This document shows positions 1 through 6,483 of a DNA stretch of 11,808 nt, one piece after another. The notes beneath the pieces are model-generated. The model was not told where the DNA came from and did no database searches. It saw only the letters and a list, made by a program, of their open reading frames with translations. The position numbers and the translations under genes were made by a program. Location of the stretch: NCBI GenBank assembly GCA_009774895.1, contig VSOO01000030.1, positions 1-11,808 on the forward strand. The letters are read 5' to 3'. Numbering within the stretch: the stretch's first letter is position 1; every line of letters starts with the position of its first letter. This stretch comes from Alistipes sp. (GTDB lineage: Bacteria; Bacteroidota; Bacteroidia; Bacteroidales; Rikenellaceae).

Positions 1-1626
1 GGCAACGCGGTCTACGACACCGAGAAGTTGCAGAACATGTTCGGCGTGCATCCGGGCGACACCTACGACAAGAAAACCATGCACAAGCGCCTCGGCATCG
101 GCCGCGAGGAGAACCCCGAGGACATGTCGGTGAAGTCGCTCTACCAGAACGAGGGCTACCTCATGTCGCAGATCGACCCCTCGGAGATCATCATCGGCGC
201 CGACTCCATCGACCTGGAGATCAAAATCTTCGAAGGCCGCCCCTTCACGATCAACGAGGTCTCCATCTCGGGCAACAACCGCATCGACGACGAAATCATC
301 CGCCGCGAGCTCTACACGCGTCCGGGCGAGCTCTACAACCGCGCGCTGCTGATGCAGACCATCCGCACGCTCAACGCCATGGGCCACTTCAACGCCGAGT
401 CGATCATGCCCGACATCCGGCCCGTGCCCACGTCGAACGAACTGGTGGACATCGGCTGGCCGCTGGAGGAGACCGCCTCGGACCAGTTCAACATCGCGGG
501 CGGCTGGGGCTCGGGCACCTTCGTGGGATCGGTGGGCATCACGCTCAACAACCTTTCGCTCAAGAACTTCTTCAAGAAAGGCGCATGGCACCCCTACCCC
601 ATGGGACAGAACCAGCGGCTCTCGATCTCGGCCCAGACCAACGGCACCTACTACAAGGCGTTCTCGTTCAGCTTCACCGACCCGTGGCTCGGCGGCCGCA
701 AGCCCAACTCGTTCATGCTGTCGGCCCACTACTCGGAGCAGACCGACGCCTATTATCTCTTCCAGAAGAGCTCGGAATACTTCCGCACCTACGGCATCGC
801 CGCGGGTCTGGGCAAACGCCTCACGTGGCCCGACCCCTACTTCTCGCTCTATGCCGAGGCGAGCTACGAACGCTACATGCTCAAGGACTGGGACTACTTC
901 GTGATGAAGAACGGCGCCGCCAACCTGCTTTCGCTCAAGTTCGTATTCAGCCGCAACTCGGTCGATCAGCCCCTCTATCCGCGCCGCGGCTCGGAATTCA
1001 GCGCCTCGGTGCAGCTCACCCCGCCCTACTCGCTGTGGGACGGCAAGGATTACAGCAACCGCACGATGAGCGACAACGAGCGTTACAAGTGGATCGAGTT
1101 CCACAAGTGGCAGTTCAAGGCGCGCATGTACCAGGCGCTGTCCCGCAACTCGAATCTCGTGCTGATGCTCAGCGCCGAGATGGGTTACCTGGGTAACTAC
1201 AACCGCCACAAGGAGTCGCCTTTCGAGCGTTTCGAGGTCGGCGGCGACGGCATGTCGGGCTACAACATCTACGGTATCGACATCATCTCGATGCGCGGCT
1301 ACGAAGACGGCGCCCTCGACCCCACGAGCAACTACTCGCGCGGATACAACAAGTACACGGCCGAGTTGCGCTACCCCGTGATTCTGAAACCCTCCTCGAC
1401 GATCTACGCACTCGTCTTCCTCGAAGGCGGCAATGCGTTCGACTCGTGGAAATCGTTCTCGCCGTTCAAGATCAAGCGCTCGGCCGGCGTGGGCGTGCGC
1501 CTCTTCCTGCCGGTGGTGGGCATGCTCGGCATCGACTGGGGCTACGGCTTCGACCATCCGAACCAGGGCAACACGGGCCGTCGCAGCGGCAGCCAGTTCC
1601 ACTTCGTGATCGGCCAGCAGTTCTGA
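1..1626 (+). CDS. bamA: BamA outer-membrane protein assembly factor (5'-truncated by window edge)
   Basis: This is the C-terminal 541 residues of BamA/Omp85, the outer-membrane insertase that folds and inserts beta-barrel proteins. The reading frame is open from base 1, so the gene starts outside the window; full-length Bacteroidota BamA is typically over 800 residues. Residues about 1-80 cover the end of one POTRA domain. A last POTRA follows at about 81-157, including the stretch SISGNNRIDDEIIRREL. From about 160 to the end is the 16-strand barrel, with a Bacteroidota-like FTDPWLGGRKPNS segment. The conserved loop-6 (V/I)RGF motif appears as MRGYEDG with Arg at about 432. The protein ends in Phe (FHFVIGQQF), the usual barrel-terminal signature. 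Two skp genes follow on the same strand, the standard Bacteroidota arrangement. A 10-bp stem-loop begins two bases after the stop codon. Confidence 0.95.
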   Translation, partial: GNAVYDTEKLQNMFGVHPGDTYDKKTMHKRLGIGREENPEDMSVKSLYQNEGYLMSQIDPSEIIIGADSIDLEIKIFEGRPFTINEVSISGNNRIDDEIIRRELYTRPGELYNRALLMQTIRTLNAMGHFNAESIMPDIRPVPTSNELVDIGWPLEETASDQFNIAGGWGSGTFVGSVGITLNNLSLKNFFKKGAWHPYPMGQNQRLSISAQTNGTYYKAFSFSFTDPWLGGRKPNSFMLSAHYSEQTDAYYLFQKSSEYFRTYGIAAGLGKRLTWPDPYFSLYAEASYERYMLKDWDYFVMKNGAANLLSLKFVFSRNSVDQPLYPRRGSEFSASVQLTPPYSLWDGKDYSNRTMSDNERYKWIEFHKWQFKARMYQALSRNSNLVLMLSAEMGYLGNYNRHKESPFERFEVGGDGMSGYNIYGIDIISMRGYEDGALDPTSNYSRGYNKYTAELRYPVILKPSSTIYALVFLEGGNAFDSWKSFSPFKIKRSAGVGVRLFLPVVGMLGIDWGYGFDHPNQGNTGRRSGSQFHFVIGQQF

Positions 1627-1628
1627 TG

Positions 1629-1658
1629 CGCCGGGCGGCCCCGGAGCCCCGCCCGGCG
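1629..1658 (+). terminator. Post-stop stem-loop of bamA, 10-bp perfect stem, no U-tract
   Basis: CGCCGGGCGG (1629-1638) is exactly complementary to CCGCCCGGCG (1649-1658), leaving a 10-nt loop. It starts two bases after the bamA TGA. No run of T follows, so it is not a classical intrinsic terminator. It could protect the bamA 3' end, act as a processing point, or attenuate read-through to the downstream skp genes. Confidence 0.5.
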
Positions 1659-1720
1659 GCGGGACGCCAGGAAACGGCCCGCCCGCGGAGGAGCGGCTGC
1701 ACGGCGGAACATCCGTACCC

Positions 1721-1763
1721 CGGAGCGACCGTACTGCGGAGCGACCGTACTGCGGAGCGACCG
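1721..1763. repeat. 16-bp tandem repeat, about 2.7 copies
   Basis: The unit CGGAGCGACCGTACTG occurs exactly at 1721-1736 and 1737-1752, and its first 11 bases recur at 1753-1763. It sits in the 240-bp gene-free stretch between bamA and the first skp gene (1627-1866). The rest of that stretch holds the post-stop stem-loop and an AT-rich segment from about 1815. That AT-rich segment contains TATTTTTA (1838-1845), one base off the Bacteroidota -7 consensus, with no clear -33 element. A separate promoter for the skp genes is therefore possible but unproven. Confidence 0.85.
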
Positions 1764-1866
1764 CCCGGCGGAGAGCGAAAACCCGCTCAAGGCGGCAGAA
1801 ACGGAGCAGTGTGGCAATAAAATTGGAAATAAATGCGTATTTTTAACCGATAAAACATTCGCAAGC

Positions 1867-2373
1867 ATGAAAAAGATTCTTCTGACCTGCCTGCTGACGC
1901 TCACCGCCGCAGGATTCGCATCGGCACAGAACTACATCGTTGTGAACAGCGAAAAGGTATTCAAGTCGCTGAAGGAGTACAACGATGCCCTCGCCTCGCT
2001 CGACCGCATGGCCGAACGCTATCAGGAGGAGGTGGACCGCCGTTTCGCGGAGGTGGAGACGCTCTACGAAAACTACATGGCTCAGAAACCGTCGCTCACG
2101 GCTTCGGCCCGCAACGCACGCGAGAATGCGATTCTGGCCCGCGAAAAGGAGGTCACGGAGTACCAGCAGCAGATTTTCGGCACCGACGGCACGCTGATGA
2201 AGCAGCGCCTCGAACTGATACGCCCCATTCAGGAGCGGGTTTTCGGCGCGATCGAGGCCTACGCCCGGCAGCACGGCGCCGAACTGGTGCTCGACTCGGC
2301 CAACAACGCCTCGCTGCTCTTCTGCAATCCGGCCATCGACCGCACGCAGCAGGTCATCGAAGCGCTGAAATAG
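1867..2373 (+). CDS. OmpH/Skp family periplasmic chaperone (first copy)
   Basis: This 168-residue protein matches the OmpH/Skp family in length and architecture. Residues 1-20 are a signal peptide (MKKILLTCLLTLTAAGFASA) with cleavage expected before QNYIVVNSEKV. Next comes the short beta-strand typical of Skp, where the protein marks itself as starting IVVNSEKVFKSL. A long charged helical region at about 35-125 would form the tentacle-like coiled coil. A C-terminal strand (AELVLDSANNASLLFC) completes the trimerisation body. Skp binds unfolded outer-membrane proteins in the periplasm and delivers them to BamA, which fits its position after bamA. The ATG at 1867 is chosen because it opens directly onto the signal peptide. 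A 6-bp GC stem-loop follows two bases after the stop. Confidence 0.9.
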   Translation: MKKILLTCLLTLTAAGFASAQNYIVVNSEKVFKSLKEYNDALASLDRMAERYQEEVDRRFAEVETLYENYMAQKPSLTASARNARENAILAREKEVTEYQQQIFGTDGTLMKQRLELIRPIQERVFGAIEAYARQHGAELVLDSANNASLLFCNPAIDRTQQVIEALK

Positions 2374-2375
2374 GT

Positions 2376-2393
2376 GCGGCGGCCGGTCGCCGC
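2376..2393 (+). terminator. Post-stop stem-loop of first skp gene (6 bp, no U-tract)
   Basis: GCGGCG (2376-2381) pairs with CGCCGC (2388-2393) around a 6-nt loop, two bases after the TAG of the first skp gene. No T-run follows, and the second skp gene starts 41 bases later. Read-through with a stability or attenuation role is more likely than full termination. Confidence 0.4.
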
Positions 2394-2434
2394 CTCCGCG
2401 CGAGAGGAAAAATTACCAATACCAATAAATTTCT

Positions 2435-2962
2435 ATGAAAAAAGCAATGAAACTGACCCTGGCGGGCGCCATGATGCTGGGCGCCACGTCGCTCTTCGCT
2501 CAGAAGTTCGGACAGATCGACATGCAGGCCCTCCTGCTCTCGATGCCCGAAACCAAGGAGATGCAGGCGAAAATGGAGGAATTCACGAAAAATCTCCAGG
2601 ATACCTACGAGACCATGAACGTGGAGTTCAATACCAAGTACCAGGACTACATGAAAAACATGAACACGCTGCCCGAATCGACCCGTCAGATCAAGGAAAA
2701 AGAGCTGAACGAGCTGAGCAACCGCCGCGACGAGTTCATCCAGATGGCCCAGCAGGACTCGCAGAAGGAGCAGGCGCGCCTCATGGAGCCGATCATCGCC
2801 AAGGCACAGGAAGCCGTGAACCAGGTTTCGAAGTCGGGCGGCTATACCGGCATCTTCCAGACCGGCACCATGGCCTACCTCGACGCCGCCACGGTGACCG
2901 ACATTCTGCCCGAAGTGCAGCGCTCGCTGGGCATCGACCCCGCGGCTGCCGCAGCCAACTGA
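2435..2962 (+). CDS. OmpH/Skp family periplasmic chaperone (second copy)
   Basis: This 175-residue protein is a second member of the OmpH/Skp family. A signal peptide covers residues 1-22 (MKKAMKLTLAGAMMLGATSLFA), followed by QKFGQIDMQALLLSMPE, the usual first strand. The region from about 40 to 120 is a long Glu/Lys/Gln-rich helix with heptad-like spacing (MQAKMEEFTKNLQDTYETM and onward), expected to form the coiled-coil arm. The C-terminal part, SGGYTGIFQTGTMAYLDAATVTDI, is the conserved closing strand and helix. The protein ends in an Ala-rich tail. It lies 61 bases after the first copy and is only distantly similar to it in sequence, so the two copies probably differ in client range or form distinct trimers. 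Their order after bamA is normal for Bacteroidota. Confidence 0.9.
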   Translation: MKKAMKLTLAGAMMLGATSLFAQKFGQIDMQALLLSMPETKEMQAKMEEFTKNLQDTYETMNVEFNTKYQDYMKNMNTLPESTRQIKEKELNELSNRRDEFIQMAQQDSQKEQARLMEPIIAKAQEAVNQVSKSGGYTGIFQTGTMAYLDAATVTDILPEVQRSLGIDPAAAAAN

Positions 2963-2966
2963 TCCT

Positions 2967-2981
2967 GCGCGGAAACCGCGC
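2967..2981 (+). terminator. Post-stop stem-loop of second skp gene (6 bp, AAA triloop)
   Basis: GCGCGG (2967-2972) and CCGCGC (2976-2981) form a perfect 6-bp stem closed by AAA, beginning four bases after the stop codon. There is no U-tract. It lies immediately before a second stem-loop at 2987-3015, so the pair may jointly end or stabilise the bamA-skp-skp transcript. Confidence 0.4.
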
Positions 2982-2986
2982 CGCGA

Positions 2987-3024
2987 ACGCCCGCCCGGTC
3001 CGCCGGTGCGGGCGTCGTGCGTTA
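2987..3024 (+). terminator. Second stem-loop after the skp genes, weak terminator candidate
   Basis: ACGCCCGC (2987-2994) pairs with GCGGGCGT (3008-3015), an 8-bp stem over a 13-nt GC-rich loop. Only a weak T-containing stretch (GTTATT) follows. The location, between the last skp gene and the separately promoted AraC gene, is where a terminator for the bamA-skp-skp unit would be expected. Confidence 0.4.
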
Positions 3025-3042
3025 TTCCGAAACGCCGCAGTG

Positions 3043-3072
3043 TTGTTCGAAAAGACTCGACTTATCGAACAA
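3043..3072. promoter_or_regulatory. Inverted repeat upstream of the AraC-family gene (candidate operator)
   Basis: TTGTTCGA (3043-3050) and TCGAACAA (3065-3072) are exact inverted repeats separated by 14 nt. They lie just upstream of where the -33 region of the AraC gene's promoter should be (about 3076-3079). A dimeric regulator, possibly the AraC protein itself, could bind here. Alternatively the same bases form an RNA hairpin followed nine bases later by GTTTTT, which would serve as a terminator for the upstream genes. Confidence 0.4.
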
Positions 3073-3075
3073 TGC

Positions 3076-3106
3076 GAACCGTTTTTCCATAGTTTTTCTA
3101 TATTTG
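3076..3106 (+). promoter_or_regulatory. Bacteroidota-type promoter for the AraC-family gene
   Basis: TATATTTG at 3099-3106 matches the primary-sigma -7 consensus TAnnTTTG exactly. The -33 TTTG element is not recognisable at the expected spacing, which is consistent with an activated or weak promoter. The transcript would start near 3113, about 18 nt before the ATG at 3131. This excludes the upstream in-frame ATG at 3017 as the start. Confidence 0.6.
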
Positions 3107-3130
3107 CGCTCATCCGAAAAAAGAAAAAAC

Positions 3131-4054
3131 ATGGAAAATACACATAACGCCGCCATCCCCTGTTTCTCCATCTCCGCACTGACGGACCTCGCCCGCACGC
3201 CCGACACCGCGCCCCGGCTCTTCTCGCAGGAGCTCATCGCCCGGTGCGATTCCGAGGAGCAGTGGTTTCGTTTTCCGTGCCGCATCGACGCCTTCATCGT
3301 CTCGCTCTGCACCCGGGGCGAAAGCTGCGCGCGCATCAACCTGTCCGAATGCGACCTCCATCCCGGATCGCTGCTCGTGTGCGGCCCGAAGGTCATCCTC
3401 GAAAGAGAGACGCAGGTGCCCGCACGCCACGACATACTGATCGTCTCGCCCGCACTGCTGAGCAGGGTCCGCATCGACATCCGCAACACCATTCCGCAAT
3501 TCATCCGCATGGGCGGCTCCTCCCCCGCACTCCGGCTCACCGAGGGCGAATGCGCGTCCCTGCACGCGCTGATCGCCATGATCGAGGCCGAAACCCGCAC
3601 GACCGAAGAGACGACGTTCACCACGGAGACGATCTACGCCCTGCTCTCGGCCGCAATCCACAAGACGTGCGACATCATGGCCCGCCACACGGAGCACGCC
3701 GCAGCGCCCGACAAGGAGAAGGAGGGGCCGCACAACCGGGCCGAGGAGTACTTCCGGCAGTTCATGCAGCTGCTCGGCGAGCACTACACACGCGAGCGCA
3801 GCGTGGGTTTCTACGCCCGGCAGATGTGCATCACGCCCAAGTACCTGACCACGCTAATCAAACGCGTGAGCGGCAAATCCGTGTCGGAATGGATCGACAG
3901 CTACGTGATTCTGGAGGCGAAAACCCTGCTCAAGTATTCGAGCAAGAGCATCCAGGAGATCGCCTACTACCTCAACTTCCCGAACCAGTCGTTCTTCGGC
4001 AGCTACTTCAAACGCATCGCCGGCATGTCGCCCACGCAGTACAAGGCACAGTAG
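3131..4054 (+). CDS. AraC/XylS-family transcriptional regulator
   Basis: This is a 307-residue DNA-binding regulator of the AraC family. The N-terminal half (about 1-185) has the pattern of a small beta-rich sensing domain, with strands such as DAFIVSLCTRGESCARINL and a conserved-type HPGSLLVCGP turn. The C-terminal 100 residues hold the two-helix-turn-helix AraC DNA-binding domain. The first HTH is at about 223-247 (SVGFYARQMCITPKYLTTLIK). The second is at about 272-296 (SIQEIAYYLNFPNQSFFGSYF), followed by the family's closing motif GMSPTQYK. The ATG at 3131 is preferred because a promoter lies at about 3099-3106 and the longer frame from 3017 adds no recognisable domain. The inducer and targets cannot be read from sequence. 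It is convergent with the Bat operon and separately promoted, so control of that operon is not implied. Confidence 0.9.
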   Translation: MENTHNAAIPCFSISALTDLARTPDTAPRLFSQELIARCDSEEQWFRFPCRIDAFIVSLCTRGESCARINLSECDLHPGSLLVCGPKVILERETQVPARHDILIVSPALLSRVRIDIRNTIPQFIRMGGSSPALRLTEGECASLHALIAMIEAETRTTEETTFTTETIYALLSAAIHKTCDIMARHTEHAAAPDKEKEGPHNRAEEYFRQFMQLLGEHYTRERSVGFYARQMCITPKYLTTLIKRVSGKSVSEWIDSYVILEAKTLLKYSSKSIQEIAYYLNFPNQSFFGSYFKRIAGMSPTQYKAQ

Positions 4055-4084
4055 TCCGCCCAGGGCAGAGAGGAGGCAGGCGGA
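4055..4084 (+). terminator. Stem-loop immediately after the AraC-family gene
   Basis: TCCGCC (4055-4060) begins on the base after the TAG stop and pairs with GGCGGA (4079-4084) over an 18-nt purine-rich loop. There is no U-tract. The long loop makes it weaker than the post-stop stems of bamA and the skp genes. Confidence 0.3.
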
Positions 4085-4095
4085 GTGCGGACAGA

Positions 4096-4130
<35 letters not shown>

Positions 4131-4189
4131 GATGCAGGCGGATAAGCGGTGAGGCGCCCCTGCGACGTCCGTCCGAATGCAACCCGTGC

Positions 4190-4237
4190 CGGCCGAAGCC
4201 TGAGAACATGTTCCGGCCGCAGCCTGCGAACGCGTTC
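4190..4237. repeat. 24-bp tandem repeat, 2 copies (20 of 24 bases identical)
   Basis: The copies at 4190-4213 and 4214-4237 both begin CGGCCG and end in a perfect 10-bp palindrome: GAACATGTTC in the first, GAACGCGTTC in the second. The four differences include two at the palindrome centre that preserve self-complementarity. A much weaker third copy may precede it (about 4166-4189), and a partial one follows (from 4238). No credible protein is encoded through it. Confidence 0.75.
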
Positions 4238-4322
4238 CGGCAACATCCGCCGCCGCACACGGCCCGACTCGAACGACATCAGGCAACACACCTTGCAGGG
4301 AGCGAAGACCTTGCGATAGGGA

Positions 4323-4366
4323 CGTCCCCCGGAATCCCTTTCAGACAGAGAGGATTCCGGGGGACG
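4323..4366 (-). terminator. Perfect 15-bp stem-loop between convergent AraC gene and batB
   Basis: CGTCCCCCGGAATCC (4323-4337) is exactly complementary to GGATTCCGGGGGACG (4352-4366), with a 14-nt loop. This is the strongest stem in the window and lies 75 bases past the batB stop. On the minus strand the only T-run (from the A6 at 4372-4377) comes before the stem, not after it. On the plus strand A-rich sequence follows. So it is not a standard intrinsic terminator in either direction, although its position fits a shared 3'-end structure. Confidence 0.5.
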
Positions 4367-4440
4367 GTCGCAAAAAACCGCACCGGCCGCCCCCGACGCA
4401 ACACCGCGGATGCCATCCGCCGCAACCGGCCCGCAGGGGA

Positions 4441-5481
4441 TCAGGAGCGTGGGGCCGCCTCGCGGAAGATATTGAAACGCGCCAGCAGCGTATTGCGGCG
4501 GTCGAGCAGGGCGAATTCCAACAGCAGCAGCAGCAGGGCAGCCCACACCAGCGGACGGTAGCGCTCGTCGAACTCCTCGAACCGCACGGTCGCGAGCTCC
4601 GTGCGCTCCATCTCCCCGATGCCGGCCACGATCTCCTCCAGTCCGATCGACTGCTTCGTGGCCCGCACGTAGACGCCCCCCGTGCGTTCGGCGATGCGGC
4701 GCAGTCCCTCCTCGTCGAGCTTCGAGACAACCATGTCGCCCTTCTCGTCGCGGATGAACTCGCCGCCGATGCGGATCGGCGCACCCTCCGGCGTACCGAT
4801 GCCGATGGTATGGATGCGAATACCCTGCTCCGCGGCCCGCGCGGCAGCGGCAAGGGCGTCGTCTTCATGGTTCTCGCCGTCGGTGATGAGCACGATGGCG
4901 CGGCTGCGCTTGTTGTCGTCCGACGCCTCGGAGAAGGAGAGCAGCGCCTGCGACAGCGCCCGGCCCACGGCCGTACCCTGCACCGACACCAGCGAGGGGT
5001 CGATGCGGCGTGCGAAAGCCCGCGCCATGCGGTAATCCGACGTCACGGGCAGCTGCACGCGGGGTTCGCCCGCGAAGACCACCAGACCGATGCGCTCCTG
5101 GCCGAGCCCTTCGACGAGGCGGTCGATGGCATACTTCGTACGCTCCAGACGGCTGGGCTCGAAATCCTCGGCCAGCATCGAGTTCGAGACATCGACCACC
5201 AGCATCAGCTCCACGCCTTCGGCTTTCTGCTCGCGGAGTTTCGAGCCGGCCTGCGGACGCGCGGCGGCGAGCGCCAGCAGCCCCACGGCACCGACGAAGA
5301 GCAGGAATTTGAGCCGCAAGCGCCCCGGAGCCGTTTCGGGCGCGAGGTCGCCCAGCAATGCGGGCGCGGCGAAACGCGCCATGCGGCGCCGTCGGAGCCG
5401 CAGCGAAAGCCAGCCCAGCGCCACGAGCGCCGGCACGGCCGCAAGCAGCCACAGGAAGTGCGGATTGGCGAATCGGAACAT
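4441..5481 (-). CDS. batB: BatB: membrane-anchored VWA-domain protein
   Basis: This 346-residue VWA protein matches BatB of the Bacteroides aerotolerance operon. Two N-terminal membrane segments (about 8-26 and 57-74) precede a von Willebrand factor A domain at about 90-285. A last membrane helix spans about 309-326, ending in a short basic tail. The metal-ion site is readable: DVSNS gives Asp97, Ser99 and Ser101; Thr170 lies in VQGTAVG; Asp201 lies in LITDGEN. The Asn inside DxSNS is a common BatB feature, whereas BatA has DVSGS. VWA domains of this type bind divalent metal and partner proteins, and MoxR ATPases are thought to act on them. It is the last gene of the operon, three bases after batA, and converges on the AraC gene. 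No batD/batE genes follow. Confidence 0.9.
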   Translation of the reverse strand: MFRFANPHFLWLLAAVPALVALGWLSLRLRRRRMARFAAPALLGDLAPETAPGRLRLKFLLFVGAVGLLALAAARPQAGSKLREQKAEGVELMLVVDVSNSMLAEDFEPSRLERTKYAIDRLVEGLGQERIGLVVFAGEPRVQLPVTSDYRMARAFARRIDPSLVSVQGTAVGRALSQALLSFSEASDDNKRSRAIVLITDGENHEDDALAAAARAAEQGIRIHTIGIGTPEGAPIRIGGEFIRDEKGDMVVSKLDEEGLRRIAERTGGVYVRATKQSIGLEEIVAGIGEMERTELATVRFEEFDERYRPLVWAALLLLLLEFALLDRRNTLLARFNIFREAAPRS

Positions 5482-5484
5482 GAT

Positions 5485-6471
5485 TTACGGAATTTTTCGG
5501 AAAACGAAATGCGACAGCAGGAACTCCGCCGCGAGCAGCACGAGGGCGGCCAGCACCCACCGCACGAACTCCTCGTGGTAGAGGGTGAACTCGGAAATTT
5601 CCACCTCGCTCTTTTCGAGGCGGTCGATCTCCTCGTAGATGGCCTCAAGCTTCGCCTTGTCCGTGGCGCGGAAGTAGCGGCCCCCCGTGGCCTCGGCCAT
5701 CTCGCGCAGGGTCTTCTCGTCGATCTTCACCTCGGCCATGCGGTAGGAGACCTGACCGAACATATCGACGAAGGGATAGGGCGCCTTGCCCTGCGTGCCC
5801 ACCCCGATGGTGTAGACCCGGATTCCCTGGGCCTCGGCGATGCCGGCCGCCGTGAGCGGCGCGATCTGCCCGGCGTTGTTCTCGCCGTCGGTGAGCAGGA
5901 TGACCACCTTCGACTTCGCGTCGCTCTCGCGCAGGCGGTTGATCGCCGTCGCCAGGCCGTTGCCGATGGCCGTGCCGTCCTCGACCAGACCGCTGCGCAC
6001 ACGGCCCAGCAGGGTTTGCAGCGTCCCCTTGTCGGTGGTGAGGGGGCTCTGGGTGTAGGCTTCGCCCGCGAAAACCACCAGGCCGATGCGGTCGCCGACG
6101 CGATCGGCCACGAACGAGGCGGCCACCTCCTTGGCCGCCGTGATGCGGTCGGGCCGGAAGTCGCGGGCCAGCATCGAGCCCGACACGTCGATGGCCAGTA
6201 CGATGTCGATGCCCTCGGCATTCGTGCGGCTGTCGTACTCAACCGTGCGGGGGCGGGCCAGCGCCACGACGAGCAGCGCCACGGCACCGCAGCGCAGCAC
6301 GAAAGGCAGATGGCGGCCGTAGTAGCGCCACGTGCGCGGCGCTCCGGCCACGCCCGCGACGGAGGATATGCGAATGGCCGCCCCGCCCCGCAGCTGACGA
6401 TAGACGTACCATGCCGTCATCGGCAGCAACAGCAGCAGGAGCCAAAGCAAATGGGGTGATGCGAATTCCAT
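5485..6471 (-). CDS. batA: BatA: membrane-anchored VWA-domain protein
   Basis: This 328-residue protein is a BatA-type VWA protein. It has membrane helices at about 7-25 and 57-73, a VWA domain at about 87-285, and a C-terminal helix at about 304-322. The MIDAS residues are complete: Asp95, Ser97 and Ser99 in DVSGSM, Thr167 in EDGTAIG, and Asp195 in LLTDGENN. The family trademark GLVVFAGEAYTQSPLTTD is present at about 130-147. BatA and BatB probably form a complex in the inner membrane with the VWA domain exposed to the periplasm, but the exact biochemical role of Bat proteins is not settled. The start is chosen at MEFASPHLLW, the usual BatA N terminus. It lies 12 bases after batC, an unusual order because batC normally follows batB. 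Confidence 0.9.
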   Translation of the reverse strand: MEFASPHLLWLLLLLLPMTAWYVYRQLRGGAAIRISSVAGVAGAPRTWRYYGRHLPFVLRCGAVALLVVALARPRTVEYDSRTNAEGIDIVLAIDVSGSMLARDFRPDRITAAKEVAASFVADRVGDRIGLVVFAGEAYTQSPLTTDKGTLQTLLGRVRSGLVEDGTAIGNGLATAINRLRESDAKSKVVILLTDGENNAGQIAPLTAAGIAEAQGIRVYTIGVGTQGKAPYPFVDMFGQVSYRMAEVKIDEKTLREMAEATGGRYFRATDKAKLEAIYEEIDRLEKSEVEISEFTLYHEEFVRWVLAALVLLAAEFLLSHFVFRKIP

Positions 6472-6483
6472 GATCGTAAGTTT

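Noticed and set aside
4810..6459. 549-codon plus-strand open frame opposite batA and batB
   Set aside because: It lies wholly antisense to two well-supported VWA genes, and its translation is a His/Arg/Gly/Leu-rich low-information sequence typical of GC-rich antisense frames.
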